A stretch of 33,034 bases of DNA from Salsipaludibacter albus (GTDB lineage Bacteria > Actinomycetota > Nitriliruptoria > Nitriliruptorales > Nitriliruptoraceae): positions 1 through 33,034 of the forward strand of contig NZ_JAHOPH010000039.1 in assembly GCF_019798055.1 (NCBI RefSeq), given 5' to 3'. Under the pieces are notes generated by a model. It made no database searches. It saw nothing but the letters and a program-made list of their open reading frames with translations, and was not told where the DNA came from. Made by a program: the position numbers and the translations under genes. Within the stretch, counting starts at the first letter, position 1; each line of letters starts with the position of its first letter. This document shows positions 15,152 through 21,880 of the stretch, one piece after another.

Positions 15152-18100
15152 TCACGGCCCGACGTGGCGGATGGACACGTCGTCGGCGGTGAAGCAGGCT
15201 CCGGCGGCCGCGTCGGTCACGTAGGCCTCCACGTCCAGCAGGGATCCCGCGGCCGCCGTCGGGTAGGTGGCCGTGACCTGCTGCCACTCGGTGCCCAGCG
15301 TGGTCGCCTGGGTCACGGTGGCCTGGCGCACGCCACCGAGGTAGCCGCGGATCCGCAGTCGCAACGTTGCGCCCGGCGTGTCCGCGCGCACCCAGGCACT
15401 GACGAGGTAGGACCCGTCCACGGTCGACGTGACCCAGTTGGGGTGGTCGTCGATGCCGCATCGTCCCGCGCTGCTGGCGGTCACCGCGAGCGCCCAGTCA
15501 CCCGAGTGGCCACCCGCGACGCGGGCCAGCGTGTTGCCGGCCGCGTCGCCCCGCCACCCGGCCGTGTCCACCTCGAAGCCCGGGTTGCCGACCAGCTCGG
15601 GCCCGGCGTCGACGATCGTCCAGCTGGCACTGGCGGGGGAGGGGTCGGCGTTGCCGGCGGTGTCGGTCGCGGCGACCTCGAACGTGTGGGCGCCGAACGC
15701 CAGCCCGTCGTGGGTCACCGGCGAGGTGCACGGCTCCCAGGTTCCCCCGTCGAGACGGCAGGCGAACGTGGCCTCCTCGTCGGCGGAGAAGGCGAAGGTG
15801 GCCGACGTGCCGTCGACGTCCCCACTGGGGCCGGCGTCGATGGACGTCTGCGGTGCCGTGGTGTCCGGCGGCGGTGCGGCATCGGACCGGATGGAGACGT
15901 CGTCCGCCTGGAAGCACGGACCGGTGGCGGCGTCCGTGGTGTAGATCTCGAGGTCCAGCATCGAGCCCGGCGTGGCCGTGGTGTAGGTGGCGGTCAGCTG
16001 CTGCCAGGACGAGGTGAGCACGAGCGACTCGCTCACCGTCGCCTGCAGGTCCCCGTCCAGGTAGCCACGCAGTCGCAGCTGGACCGTGGCCCCCGGGGTC
16101 TCGGCGCGCAGCCAGACGCTGGCGGTGTAGGTGCCCTCCCCGGTGGCGAGGACCCAGTTCGGGCTGTCGTCGATGCCGCACCGTCCGCCCGCCGCCGTGG
16201 TGAGCTCCGCGACCCAGTCCCCGGAGTGTCCGCCCGGGACCCGGGCGAGGGTGGTGTCGGCGGTGTCGGCCGTCCACCCGCTGGTGTCGACCTCGAAGTC
16301 GGGGTTGCCGACCAGTTCCGGCCGGTCGTCGAGGATCGTCCATTCCCTGCTGGCCGGCGTCTCGTCGACGTTGCCGGACGGGTCCGTGGCGACCACCTCG
16401 AACGTGTGCGTCCCGTGGCCGAGGTCGTCGAAGGTCACCGGCGAGGTGCAGGCCGCGAAGTCCGCCCCGTCGAGGCGGCAGGCGAAGGTCGCGTCCTCGT
16501 CGGCGGAGAAGCCGAACGTGGCCGAGGTGTCGGTCACCTCGCCGGTCGGGCCGTCGTCGATGGTGGTCTCCGGTGCGGCCAGGTCGACGACGGTCCACTC
16601 CCGGCTGGCCGGGGTGGCGTCGACGTTGCCACTGGCGTCCGTGGCGGCGACCGCGAAGGTGTGGGTGCCCACGGACAGGCCGTCGAGGGTCACCGGCGAG
16701 GTGCACGGTGCCCATGCGCCGTCGTCGAGACGACAGGCGAACGTCGCGGCCTCGTCGGCCGAGAAGGTGAAGGTGGCCGAGGTGTCGGTCACCTCGCCGG
16801 TCGGGCCGTCGTCGATGGTGGTGTCCGGCGCGGTCTGGTCGACCACGGTCCAGCTGCGGCTGGCGGGTGTGGCGTCGGTGTTGCCGGCCGTGTCGATGGC
16901 GGCGACCTCGAAGGTGTGGGGTCCGATGGCGAGGTCGTCGTGGGTGGTGGGCGAGGTGCAGGGTTCCCAGGCCCCGCCGTCGACTCGACAGGTGAAGGTG
17001 GCGTCCTCGTCGGCGGAGAAGGTGAACGTGGCGGACGTGTTGGTGGTGTCGCCGGTCGGGCCGTCGTCGATGGTGGTCTCGGGCGCGTCGAGATCGAGCG
17101 GGTCCAGGGTCATCGACACGTCGTCGACCTGGAAGCACGGGCCGGCGGTGGCGTCGGTGAGGTAGATCTCCACGTCGAGCGACGAGCCCGGCGTGACGGT
17201 GGTGTGGGCAGCCGTGACCTGCTGCCAGGACGAGGTCAGGCTGATCGACTCGGTGGTCGTGCCCTGCCGCACGCCATCGGCGTACTCGCGCACGCGCAAC
17301 CGGACGGTCGAGCCCGACGTGTCCGACCGCAGCCAGGCACTGGTCGTGTAGGTGCCGGCCTCGGTGGTGGGGACCCAGCCGGGGAAGTCGTCGATCCCGC
17401 AGCGTCCGGCGGAGCCCGCCGCGAGTTCCGCTGCCCAGTCACCGGAGTGGCCACCGGCGACCCGGGTCAACGTGTTGCCCGACGCGTCGATCGCCCAGCC
17501 GGAAGTGTCCACCTCGAAGCCGGGGTTGCCGACCAGCTCGGTGCCCTCGGGGACGATCTCGAAGGCCTGCTCGGCCGGGGTCGCGTCCATGTTGAACGAC
17601 GGGTCGACGGCGGCGACCCGGAACGTGTGCGGCCCCTCGGCGAGCGCCTCGTAGGTCATCGGCGAGCTGCAGGGCGCGAACGCCGCGTCGTCGAGCCGGC
17701 ACTGGAAGACGGCGTCCTCGTCGGCTGAGAAGGTGAACGTCGCGGTGGCGTTGGTGACCGGGCCGGCCGGACCGCTCTCGATGAACGTGTTGGGCCGCGC
17801 CGTGTCCGGGGGGTCGGTGTCGTCGAGCGGCACGAAGCCGATGCCGACATGGTCCTCGTTGCCGAAGCGCTCTCCGTCGCTGCCGACCCACAGCCCGTCG
17901 GGGGTCGCGAACAGCACCATCGTCCCGTGGTTGCGGGACTTGGTGGGGTTCCAGGCCAGCGCCTTGCCGGTGACCGGGTCGATCGCGCCGATGCCGGGTC
18001 GCGAGACCGCGCCGGGGCCCGCGAAGTCGCTGCCCTGGGGGTTGTCGAGCCAGCGCTGGTGGCCGCCGACGTACACGGCCGCACCGGTGACCGCCACGCT

Positions 18101-19114
18101 GTAGAGCGTGTCGCCACCGGTCCAGTTGATCCAGGTGGGCTGGACGTTGCTGGCCACGTTGGCGGTCTCGAAACGGGCCGTGGCGTCACAGATCCCGTTG
18201 GTGCCGGTCGGGCCCCCGGTGGACACGACGACGAAGTACGAGCCGTCGGGCGAGAAGTCGATGCCCTGGGCACTGACCAGTCGGCTGGCCGCGACGCAGT
18301 TCACGGCGAACCGTGGGGCGTACCAGGTGCTCAGGGTCGTGGTCTGTGCGAGGTTGAGCATGAAGGCGCGCTTGCGGTTCTGGCCGTTGACCGTGGCGAA
18401 GTTGCCGGTCGCGACCAGTCGCGTGCCGTCGGGGGAGATCGCGATCTTCTTGACGCGGGTCTCGTCGGTCGGGTCGACCACCCCGGCGACCGTCAGGTTG
18501 ATGTGGCCGAGGTCCGCGCCGGTCACCTGGTCCATCGCCATGACGTGCTTGGAGAAGTTGCCCACGGCGATCAGCCAGCCGTTGGCGATCCTGATGTCGG
18601 AGACGGTGCGCATCCCCGTGGGTGCGAAGGTGGGGTCGATCCGGTCGTTGACCAGGTCGTACTTCGCGATCCCGCGACGCGTGATGCCGTTGACCTGGGA
18701 GAAGGCGCCGGAGATGAACAGGGCGGATTCGTCGGCGGTCTTGACGATGCCGGTGACCATCCCGTCGAACGACAGGTTCAGGTCCGACACGACCCCCGTG
18801 TCGGCATCGAACACCACGAAGTTCGACCGGGCGTAGGTCTGCGTCATGGCCGGGTCCTGGACCGTGTCGAACCGGCCGCCGGCGAACATCGTGCGGCCGA
18901 TCTGCTCGAACGCGTAGACGTTCTGCGACACGCCGTCCAGCACGATGTGGGGGGTCGTGTCGGACGGGTTCTCGGACACGACCTTGGGGTGCGCCAGGGA
19001 CGCCTCGGCCGGTGCGGCCGAGATCGCCGTGAACGTGCTGATGATCAGCAGCAGCGACAACGTGGACGCCACGAGTGGCGCACGCGTCGTTGACAGGTTG
19101 TGACGTGCCCCCAC
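15152..19114 (-). CDS. Large secreted modular protein: beta-propeller, five Ig-like repeats, three CBM-like modules
   Basis: A 1320-residue exported protein. Residues 1-39 are a signal peptide (hydrophobic core TLSLLLIISTFTAISAA, likely cut after AEA). Residues about 45-435 form a propeller-like region with repeated GGRFDTV, SGAFSQVNG, VGNFSKH and TGNFATVNG blades, like delta-60/DUF5122 repeats. Then come Ig-1 (436-520), CBM-a (521-670), Ig-2, Ig-3 and Ig-4 (671-930), CBM-b (931-1078), Ig-5 (1079-1170) and CBM-c (1171-1320). Each Ig-like repeat carries the core TSATFTFSADEDATF, then two Cys (FxCRLD and PCTSP), and ends with HTFEVAATD. Each CBM-like module starts ELVGNPGFEVDTSGW and has a Cys pair (RCGIDD, GPCF), as in galactose-binding-like folds. 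There is no LPxTG or membrane anchor, so it is probably released. The GTG at 19114 is used because GGGGGA lies six bases upstream and the signal peptide begins there. Function is unknown; adhesion or polysaccharide binding is likely. Confidence 0.85.
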   Translation of the reverse strand: MGARHNLSTTRAPLVASTLSLLLIISTFTAISAAPAEASLAHPKVVSENPSDTTPHIVLDGVSQNVYAFEQIGRTMFAGGRFDTVQDPAMTQTYARSNFVVFDADTGVVSDLNLSFDGMVTGIVKTADESALFISGAFSQVNGITRRGIAKYDLVNDRIDPTFAPTGMRTVSDIRIANGWLIAVGNFSKHVMAMDQVTGADLGHINLTVAGVVDPTDETRVKKIAISPDGTRLVATGNFATVNGQNRKRAFMLNLAQTTTLSTWYAPRFAVNCVAASRLVSAQGIDFSPDGSYFVVVSTGGPTGTNGICDATARFETANVASNVQPTWINWTGGDTLYSVAVTGAAVYVGGHQRWLDNPQGSDFAGPGAVSRPGIGAIDPVTGKALAWNPTKSRNHGTMVLFATPDGLWVGSDGERFGNEDHVGIGFVPLDDTDPPDTARPNTFIESGPAGPVTNATATFTFSADEDAVFQCRLDDAAFAPCSSPMTYEALAEGPHTFRVAAVDPSFNMDATPAEQAFEIVPEGTELVGNPGFEVDTSGWAIDASGNTLTRVAGGHSGDWAAELAAGSAGRCGIDDFPGWVPTTEAGTYTTSAWLRSDTSGSTVRLRVREYADGVRQGTTTESISLTSSWQQVTAAHTTVTPGSSLDVEIYLTDATAGPCFQVDDVSMTLDPLDLDAPETTIDDGPTGDTTNTSATFTFSADEDATFTCRVDGGAWEPCTSPTTHDDLAIGPHTFEVAAIDTAGNTDATPASRSWTVVDQTAPDTTIDDGPTGEVTDTSATFTFSADEAATFACRLDDGAWAPCTSPVTLDGLSVGTHTFAVAATDASGNVDATPASREWTVVDLAAPETTIDDGPTGEVTDTSATFGFSADEDATFACRLDGADFAACTSPVTFDDLGHGTHTFEVVATDPSGNVDETPASREWTILDDRPELVGNPDFEVDTSGWTADTADTTLARVPGGHSGDWVAELTTAAGGRCGIDDSPNWVLATGEGTYTASVWLRAETPGATVQLRLRGYLDGDLQATVSESLVLTSSWQQLTATYTTATPGSMLDLEIYTTDAATGPCFQADDVSIRSDAAPPPDTTAPQTSIDAGPSGDVDGTSATFAFSADEEATFACRLDGGTWEPCTSPVTHDGLAFGAHTFEVAATDTAGNADPSPASASWTIVDAGPELVGNPGFEVDTAGWRGDAAGNTLARVAGGHSGDWALAVTASSAGRCGIDDHPNWVTSTVDGSYLVSAWVRADTPGATLRLRIRGYLGGVRQATVTQATTLGTEWQQVTATYPTAAAGSLLDVEAYVTDAAAGACFTADDVSIRHVGP
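15605..17810 (-). repeat. In-gene repeats encoding five Ig-like and three CBM-like modules
   Basis: Ig-like modules are encoded at about 15605-15860, 16326-16575, 16576-16830, 16831-17100 and 17556-17810. CBM-like modules lie at about 15152-15604, 15882-16325 and 17105-17555. At DNA level a 50-base segment is identical in Ig-4 (16518-16567) and Ig-3 (16773-16822), exactly 255 bases (85 codons) apart, and Ig-2 shares part of it. This is evidence for recent tandem duplication. Confidence 0.8.
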
Positions 19115-19243
19115 GATGGTCCCCCAGGACGAGCGGCCCGCCGATCTTCCGCGACGCCCCGGTCGGCAGCCAGTGGCAAGTGTCCCGACTGTCGCCGGGT
19201 CCGGGCCGGGCCGTAGCATCGTGGCCCGTCTCCAGACCGGCCG

Positions 19244-20326
19244 GTGATGTCGCCACGTCCTGTTCGCACCGTTGGCTCGCTTCGGGCCGGCGTCCCGTCG
19301 GCCGATGCCGCCGCGGTCGCCGCCGCATCTGCCCGGTCGGCCGTCCAGGCCAAGCCGGTCGGCAGCCTCGGCCGGCTCGAGGAGGTCGGTGCCTGGCTGG
19401 CCGGTGTCGCGGGGACCTGCCCGCCACCCGTGCCGGTCGCGCCGGCCGTCGTGATCGCCGTCGGGGACCACGGGGTCCATGCCGCCGGGGTGAGCCCGTG
19501 GCCGCAGGAGGTGACGGCACAGATGGTGGGCAACTTCTGTGCCGGCGGTGCCGCGGCCAACGCCCTCGCCGCGACGGTCGGGGCACGCATGGTCGTCCTG
19601 GACGTCGGCGTGGCCGGCGACCTGCCCGAAGACCTGCCGACGGCTCGTGGCGACGACCCACGACTGGTCCGACGCCGGGTGCGGTCCGGCACGCGCGACC
19701 TGTCGCGCGAGGACGCCATGACGGCCGGCGAGGTGGAGGACGCGATCCTGGCCGGTGCCACGGTGATGGACGAACTCGTCGGCGACGGGATCGACCTGCT
19801 GGTGCTCGGCGACATGGGGATCGCCAACACCACGGCCTCGGCGGCGTTGGTGGCGGCCTGCACCGGGGTCGACCCCGAACTCGCCACGGGTCGGGGGACC
19901 GGCATCGACGACGAGATGCTCGCGCGCAAGACCGCGATCGTCCGTGGTGCCCTCGAGCGAATCGCGGACCGGACCGACCCGCTGGCCGTCCTGGCCGCGA
20001 TCGGGGGCCTGGAGCACGCGGCGATGGTCGGGGCCATGGCCGCCGCCGCCACCCACCGGGTGCCGATCGTGCTCGACGGGGTGATCACCGACGCGGCCGC
20101 CCTGGTGGCGATCGCGTGGTGTCCGGCGCTGGCCGGTCACCTCGTGGCCGGTCACCGGTCGGTCGAGCCGGGCGCCGCGGTCGCACTGGACCGGCTCGGG
20201 CTGCGGCCGTTGCTGGACCTCGAGCTGCGGCTGGGGGAGGGGACCGGTGGCCTGCTGGCCGTGCCGATCGTGGTCGCCGGCGCTGCCGCGCTCGAGCGGA
20301 TGGCCCTGCTGGAGGACCTCGGCTGA
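19244..20326 (+). CDS. cobT: Nicotinate-nucleotide--dimethylbenzimidazole phosphoribosyltransferase
   Basis: A 360-residue CobT, which makes alpha-ribazole 5'-phosphate from nicotinate mononucleotide and 5,6-dimethylbenzimidazole for the lower ligand of cobalamin. Recognisable stretches are KPVGSLGRLEEVGAWLAG, VIAVGDHGVHAAGVSPWPQE, LLVLGDMGIANTTASAAL, RGTGIDDEMLARK and the catalytic-Glu region LRLGEGTGGLLAVPIV (Glu about residue 332). The start is GTG at 19244 or the next codon, ATG at 19247; the choice adds one residue only. TAGCAT at 19214-19219 may be its -10 box. No other cobalamin gene and no cobalamin riboswitch is near, so the rest of the pathway must be elsewhere. Confidence 0.94.
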   Translation: MMSPRPVRTVGSLRAGVPSADAAAVAAASARSAVQAKPVGSLGRLEEVGAWLAGVAGTCPPPVPVAPAVVIAVGDHGVHAAGVSPWPQEVTAQMVGNFCAGGAAANALAATVGARMVVLDVGVAGDLPEDLPTARGDDPRLVRRRVRSGTRDLSREDAMTAGEVEDAILAGATVMDELVGDGIDLLVLGDMGIANTTASAALVAACTGVDPELATGRGTGIDDEMLARKTAIVRGALERIADRTDPLAVLAAIGGLEHAAMVGAMAAAATHRVPIVLDGVITDAAALVAIAWCPALAGHLVAGHRSVEPGAAVALDRLGLRPLLDLELRLGEGTGGLLAVPIVVAGAAALERMALLEDLG

Positions 20327-20349
20327 GCCCCGGGTCGTCGGCCGGACCG

Positions 20350-20799
20350 TCAGCGGGGGACGGTCACCTCGACGGTGGCGCCGCCCCAGCCGTGCTCGAG
20401 GTCCCGGGCCTCGACCACCACCGCCTCCACGTCGTCGGGGATCTCCAGGCCGGTGAGGCTGCGGGTGAACGGCTGCTCGCCGGCGTGGTCGTGCAGCAGC
20501 TCGCGGATGCCCAGCACGGTTCCGTCCGGCGTCACCACGCGGAACGCGTCGGCGTAGCGCTCGGGCGTGTCGTAGGGCGAGGAGATCGTGGCAGCGACCT
20601 CCCAGGTGTCCCCGGTGCGGGCCAGGGAGGCGTCGACCACGTCCGGGTGGCGCTGCTCGCCGGTGGCCGTGTCCGTCGTCGTGGGTGACGAGGTCGGGTC
20701 CGACGTCGGGGACGCATCGTCACGCTGGCCCGCGTCGGGGCCACAACCGACCAGCGCGAGCGCGATCACCACCGGCGCGACGAGGGCTGGACGGGTCAT
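20350..20799 (-). CDS. Small lipoprotein of unknown function
   Basis: A 149-residue protein with a lipoprotein signal: MTRPALVAPVVIALALVGC, lipid-modified Cys at residue 19. A Ser/Thr/Pro-rich linker follows to about residue 48. The rest (about 100 residues) looks like one beta-rich domain, with VVDASLARTGDTWEVAATIS, then YADAFRVVTPDGTVLGIREL, and ends ATVEVTVPR. Such a compact beta-sandwich outside the membrane suggests ligand or protein binding, but I do not recognise the family. The start has AGGA upstream. It is convergent with cobT, 23 bases apart. Confidence 0.8.
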   Translation of the reverse strand: MTRPALVAPVVIALALVGCGPDAGQRDDASPTSDPTSSPTTTDTATGEQRHPDVVDASLARTGDTWEVAATISSPYDTPERYADAFRVVTPDGTVLGIRELLHDHAGEQPFTRSLTGLEIPDDVEAVVVEARDLEHGWGGATVEVTVPR

Positions 20800-20953
20800 C
20801 GACGGGTCCTGGCTGGCGGCGACGGAGGGGCGGTCCGCAGCGCGACTCCGGACCGTTCTCCGGCACCAACGCGGCGTCGGCCCGTGGCCTTCCGGCGACG
20901 CCAGCGGTGGGTTTGCGTGCCCTCGGGGGACTCGATACGGTGACCAGCCGCGA

Positions 20954-21031
20954 CGCGGGGTGGAGCAGTTCGGTCAGCTCGCCGGGCTCATAACCCGGAG
21001 GTCGCAGGTTCAAATCCTGCCCCCGCTACCA
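20954..21031 (+). tRNA. Initiator tRNA-Met (CAT anticodon)
   Basis: A 78-base cloverleaf with encoded CCA. The acceptor arm is CGCGGGG against CCCCGCT: position 1 (C) does not pair with position 72 (T), the mismatch that marks initiator tRNA. The D-stem is GAGC/GCTC, giving the initiator A11-T24 pair. The anticodon arm CCGGG-CTCATAA-CCCGG carries the three consecutive G-C pairs needed for the ribosomal P site. The T arm is GCAGG-TTCAAAT-CCTGC. The D loop is one base longer than in E. coli tRNA-fMet. A strong hairpin follows three bases later. Confidence 0.96.
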
Positions 21032-21033
21032 CC

Positions 21034-21065
21034 ACGAACGGCCCCTCCCACGAGGGGCCGTTCGT
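21034..21065 (+). terminator. Perfect 13-bp hairpin after the initiator tRNA
   Basis: Stem ACGAACGGCCCCT (21034-21046), loop CCCACG, stem AGGGGCCGTTCGT (21053-21065), with no mismatch. It follows the CCA end by two bases and lies 30 bases from the stop of the convergent DUF305 gene, so it can end transcription from both sides. Only a short T-poor tail follows. Confidence 0.75.
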
Positions 21066-21095
21066 CGTTGCGTGGGTGGGGGATGGCCCGCTGGG

Positions 21096-21776
21096 TCAGT
21101 CGTTCGACACGAGCTCGGCGTGCAGCTGCGCCATGCGGTCCATCTCCATGCGCTGGTCGGCATCGATGTGGAAGGCGAGCTGCTGGATCTCGAGGTCCTC
21201 GCCACTGCCGTCCTCGCGGCCGTAGAGGTCCTCGACCATCTGCAGCGCCCCGTCGTGGTGGTGGGTCATCGACTGCAGGAACAGCAGGTCGAAGTCGGTG
21301 CCCTCGGCCGCGGCCAGGTCGGCCATCTGCTCGGGCGTGAGGATGCCGGGCATGTCGTGGTCCATCCCCGCGTGGTGCGCGGGGGCGTCCTCGTCCCGGT
21401 CCGCCAGCCACCGCAGCATCAACTCGCTCTCGGACTCCTGCGAGATGGTCATCCGCTCGGCCATCAGCCGGATCCGGTCACTGCCGGCGTGGTCCTCGGC
21501 CAGGGCCGTCATCTCGAGTGCCTGGGCATGGTGGTGCAGCATGTCGCGGACGAACGCGACGTCGCCGGCGGTGTGTGCCGGCGGCGCGAGGTCGTTCACA
21601 TGGTCGGGGGACAGGGGGATCGGCTGCTCGCCCGGTGCGCCGGCCTGCACCACCTGGGCGGCAGCCGCAGGGGGTGTCGGCGTGGGGGGAGGGGAAGGCT
21701 CCGCCCGGCTCGTGCAGGCCGTCGTGGCAAGCACAAGCCCGACCAGGAGCAGTCGGGTCGTCGTGGAGGTCGTCAT
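21096..21776 (-). CDS. DUF305 family lipoprotein
   Basis: A 226-residue protein with a lipobox (LVLATTAC, Cys at residue 21), then a Pro/Ala-rich linker. The DUF305 (ferritin-like four-helix) domain has its two signature helices: DVAFVRDMLHHHAQALEMT and LLFLQSMTHHHDGALQMVED. His and Met are abundant, including DEDAPAHHAGMDHDMPG between the helices. DUF305 proteins often sit in copper or silver handling regions, and metal binding by these His/Met clusters is plausible; no direct proof is in the sequence. The ATG at 21776 has GAGGAA upstream. It is downstream of, and in the same direction as, the LVIVD/RTX gene, with a hairpin between them. Confidence 0.9.
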   Translation of the reverse strand: MTTSTTTRLLLVGLVLATTACTSRAEPSPPPTPTPPAAAAQVVQAGAPGEQPIPLSPDHVNDLAPPAHTAGDVAFVRDMLHHHAQALEMTALAEDHAGSDRIRLMAERMTISQESESELMLRWLADRDEDAPAHHAGMDHDMPGILTPEQMADLAAAEGTDFDLLFLQSMTHHHDGALQMVEDLYGREDGSGEDLEIQQLAFHIDADQRMEMDRMAQLHAELVSND

Positions 21777-21794
21777 CGTCGGGTTCCTCGAGGT

Positions 21795-21829
21795 GGTGCC
21801 GGCCGCCGAGGATCTCGGCGGCCGGCACC
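21795..21829 (-). terminator. 16-bp intercistronic hairpin before the DUF305 gene
   Basis: A perfect stem of 16 bp (21795-21810 with 21814-21829) closes a three-base loop (GAT). It starts 52 bases after the stop of the LVIVD/RTX gene and ends 18 bases before the DUF305 ATG, so it lies just ahead of the DUF305 ribosome site. There is no T-run. It could terminate, attenuate, or protect the mRNA end. Confidence 0.6.
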
Positions 21830-21880
21830 GGAGGGACCACGCGCCCGTCCTGGAGCGGGCCGGGCGTGGGTCCGTCGCGG

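Noticed and set aside
14966-17728. A 920-codon plus-strand frame opposite the Ig/CBM-repeat gene.
   Set aside because: Its apparent repeats are only the complement of the Ig-like and CBM-like coding repeats.
15152-17810. Regular repeats that could suggest a CRISPR array or DNA tandem repeat.
   Set aside because: The period follows protein modules of about 85 and 150 codons, with divergence at synonymous and other sites; no short repeat-spacer pattern exists.
19115-19243. A cobalamin riboswitch ahead of cobT.
   Set aside because: The gap is only 129 bases, no B12-box-like conserved element is recognisable, and the probable -10 box leaves a leader of about 20 bases.
20954-21031. An elongator tRNA-Met or a tRNA-Ile with modified CAT anticodon.
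   Set aside because: The 1-72 mismatch, A11-T24 pair and three G-C pairs in the anticodon stem identify the initiator.
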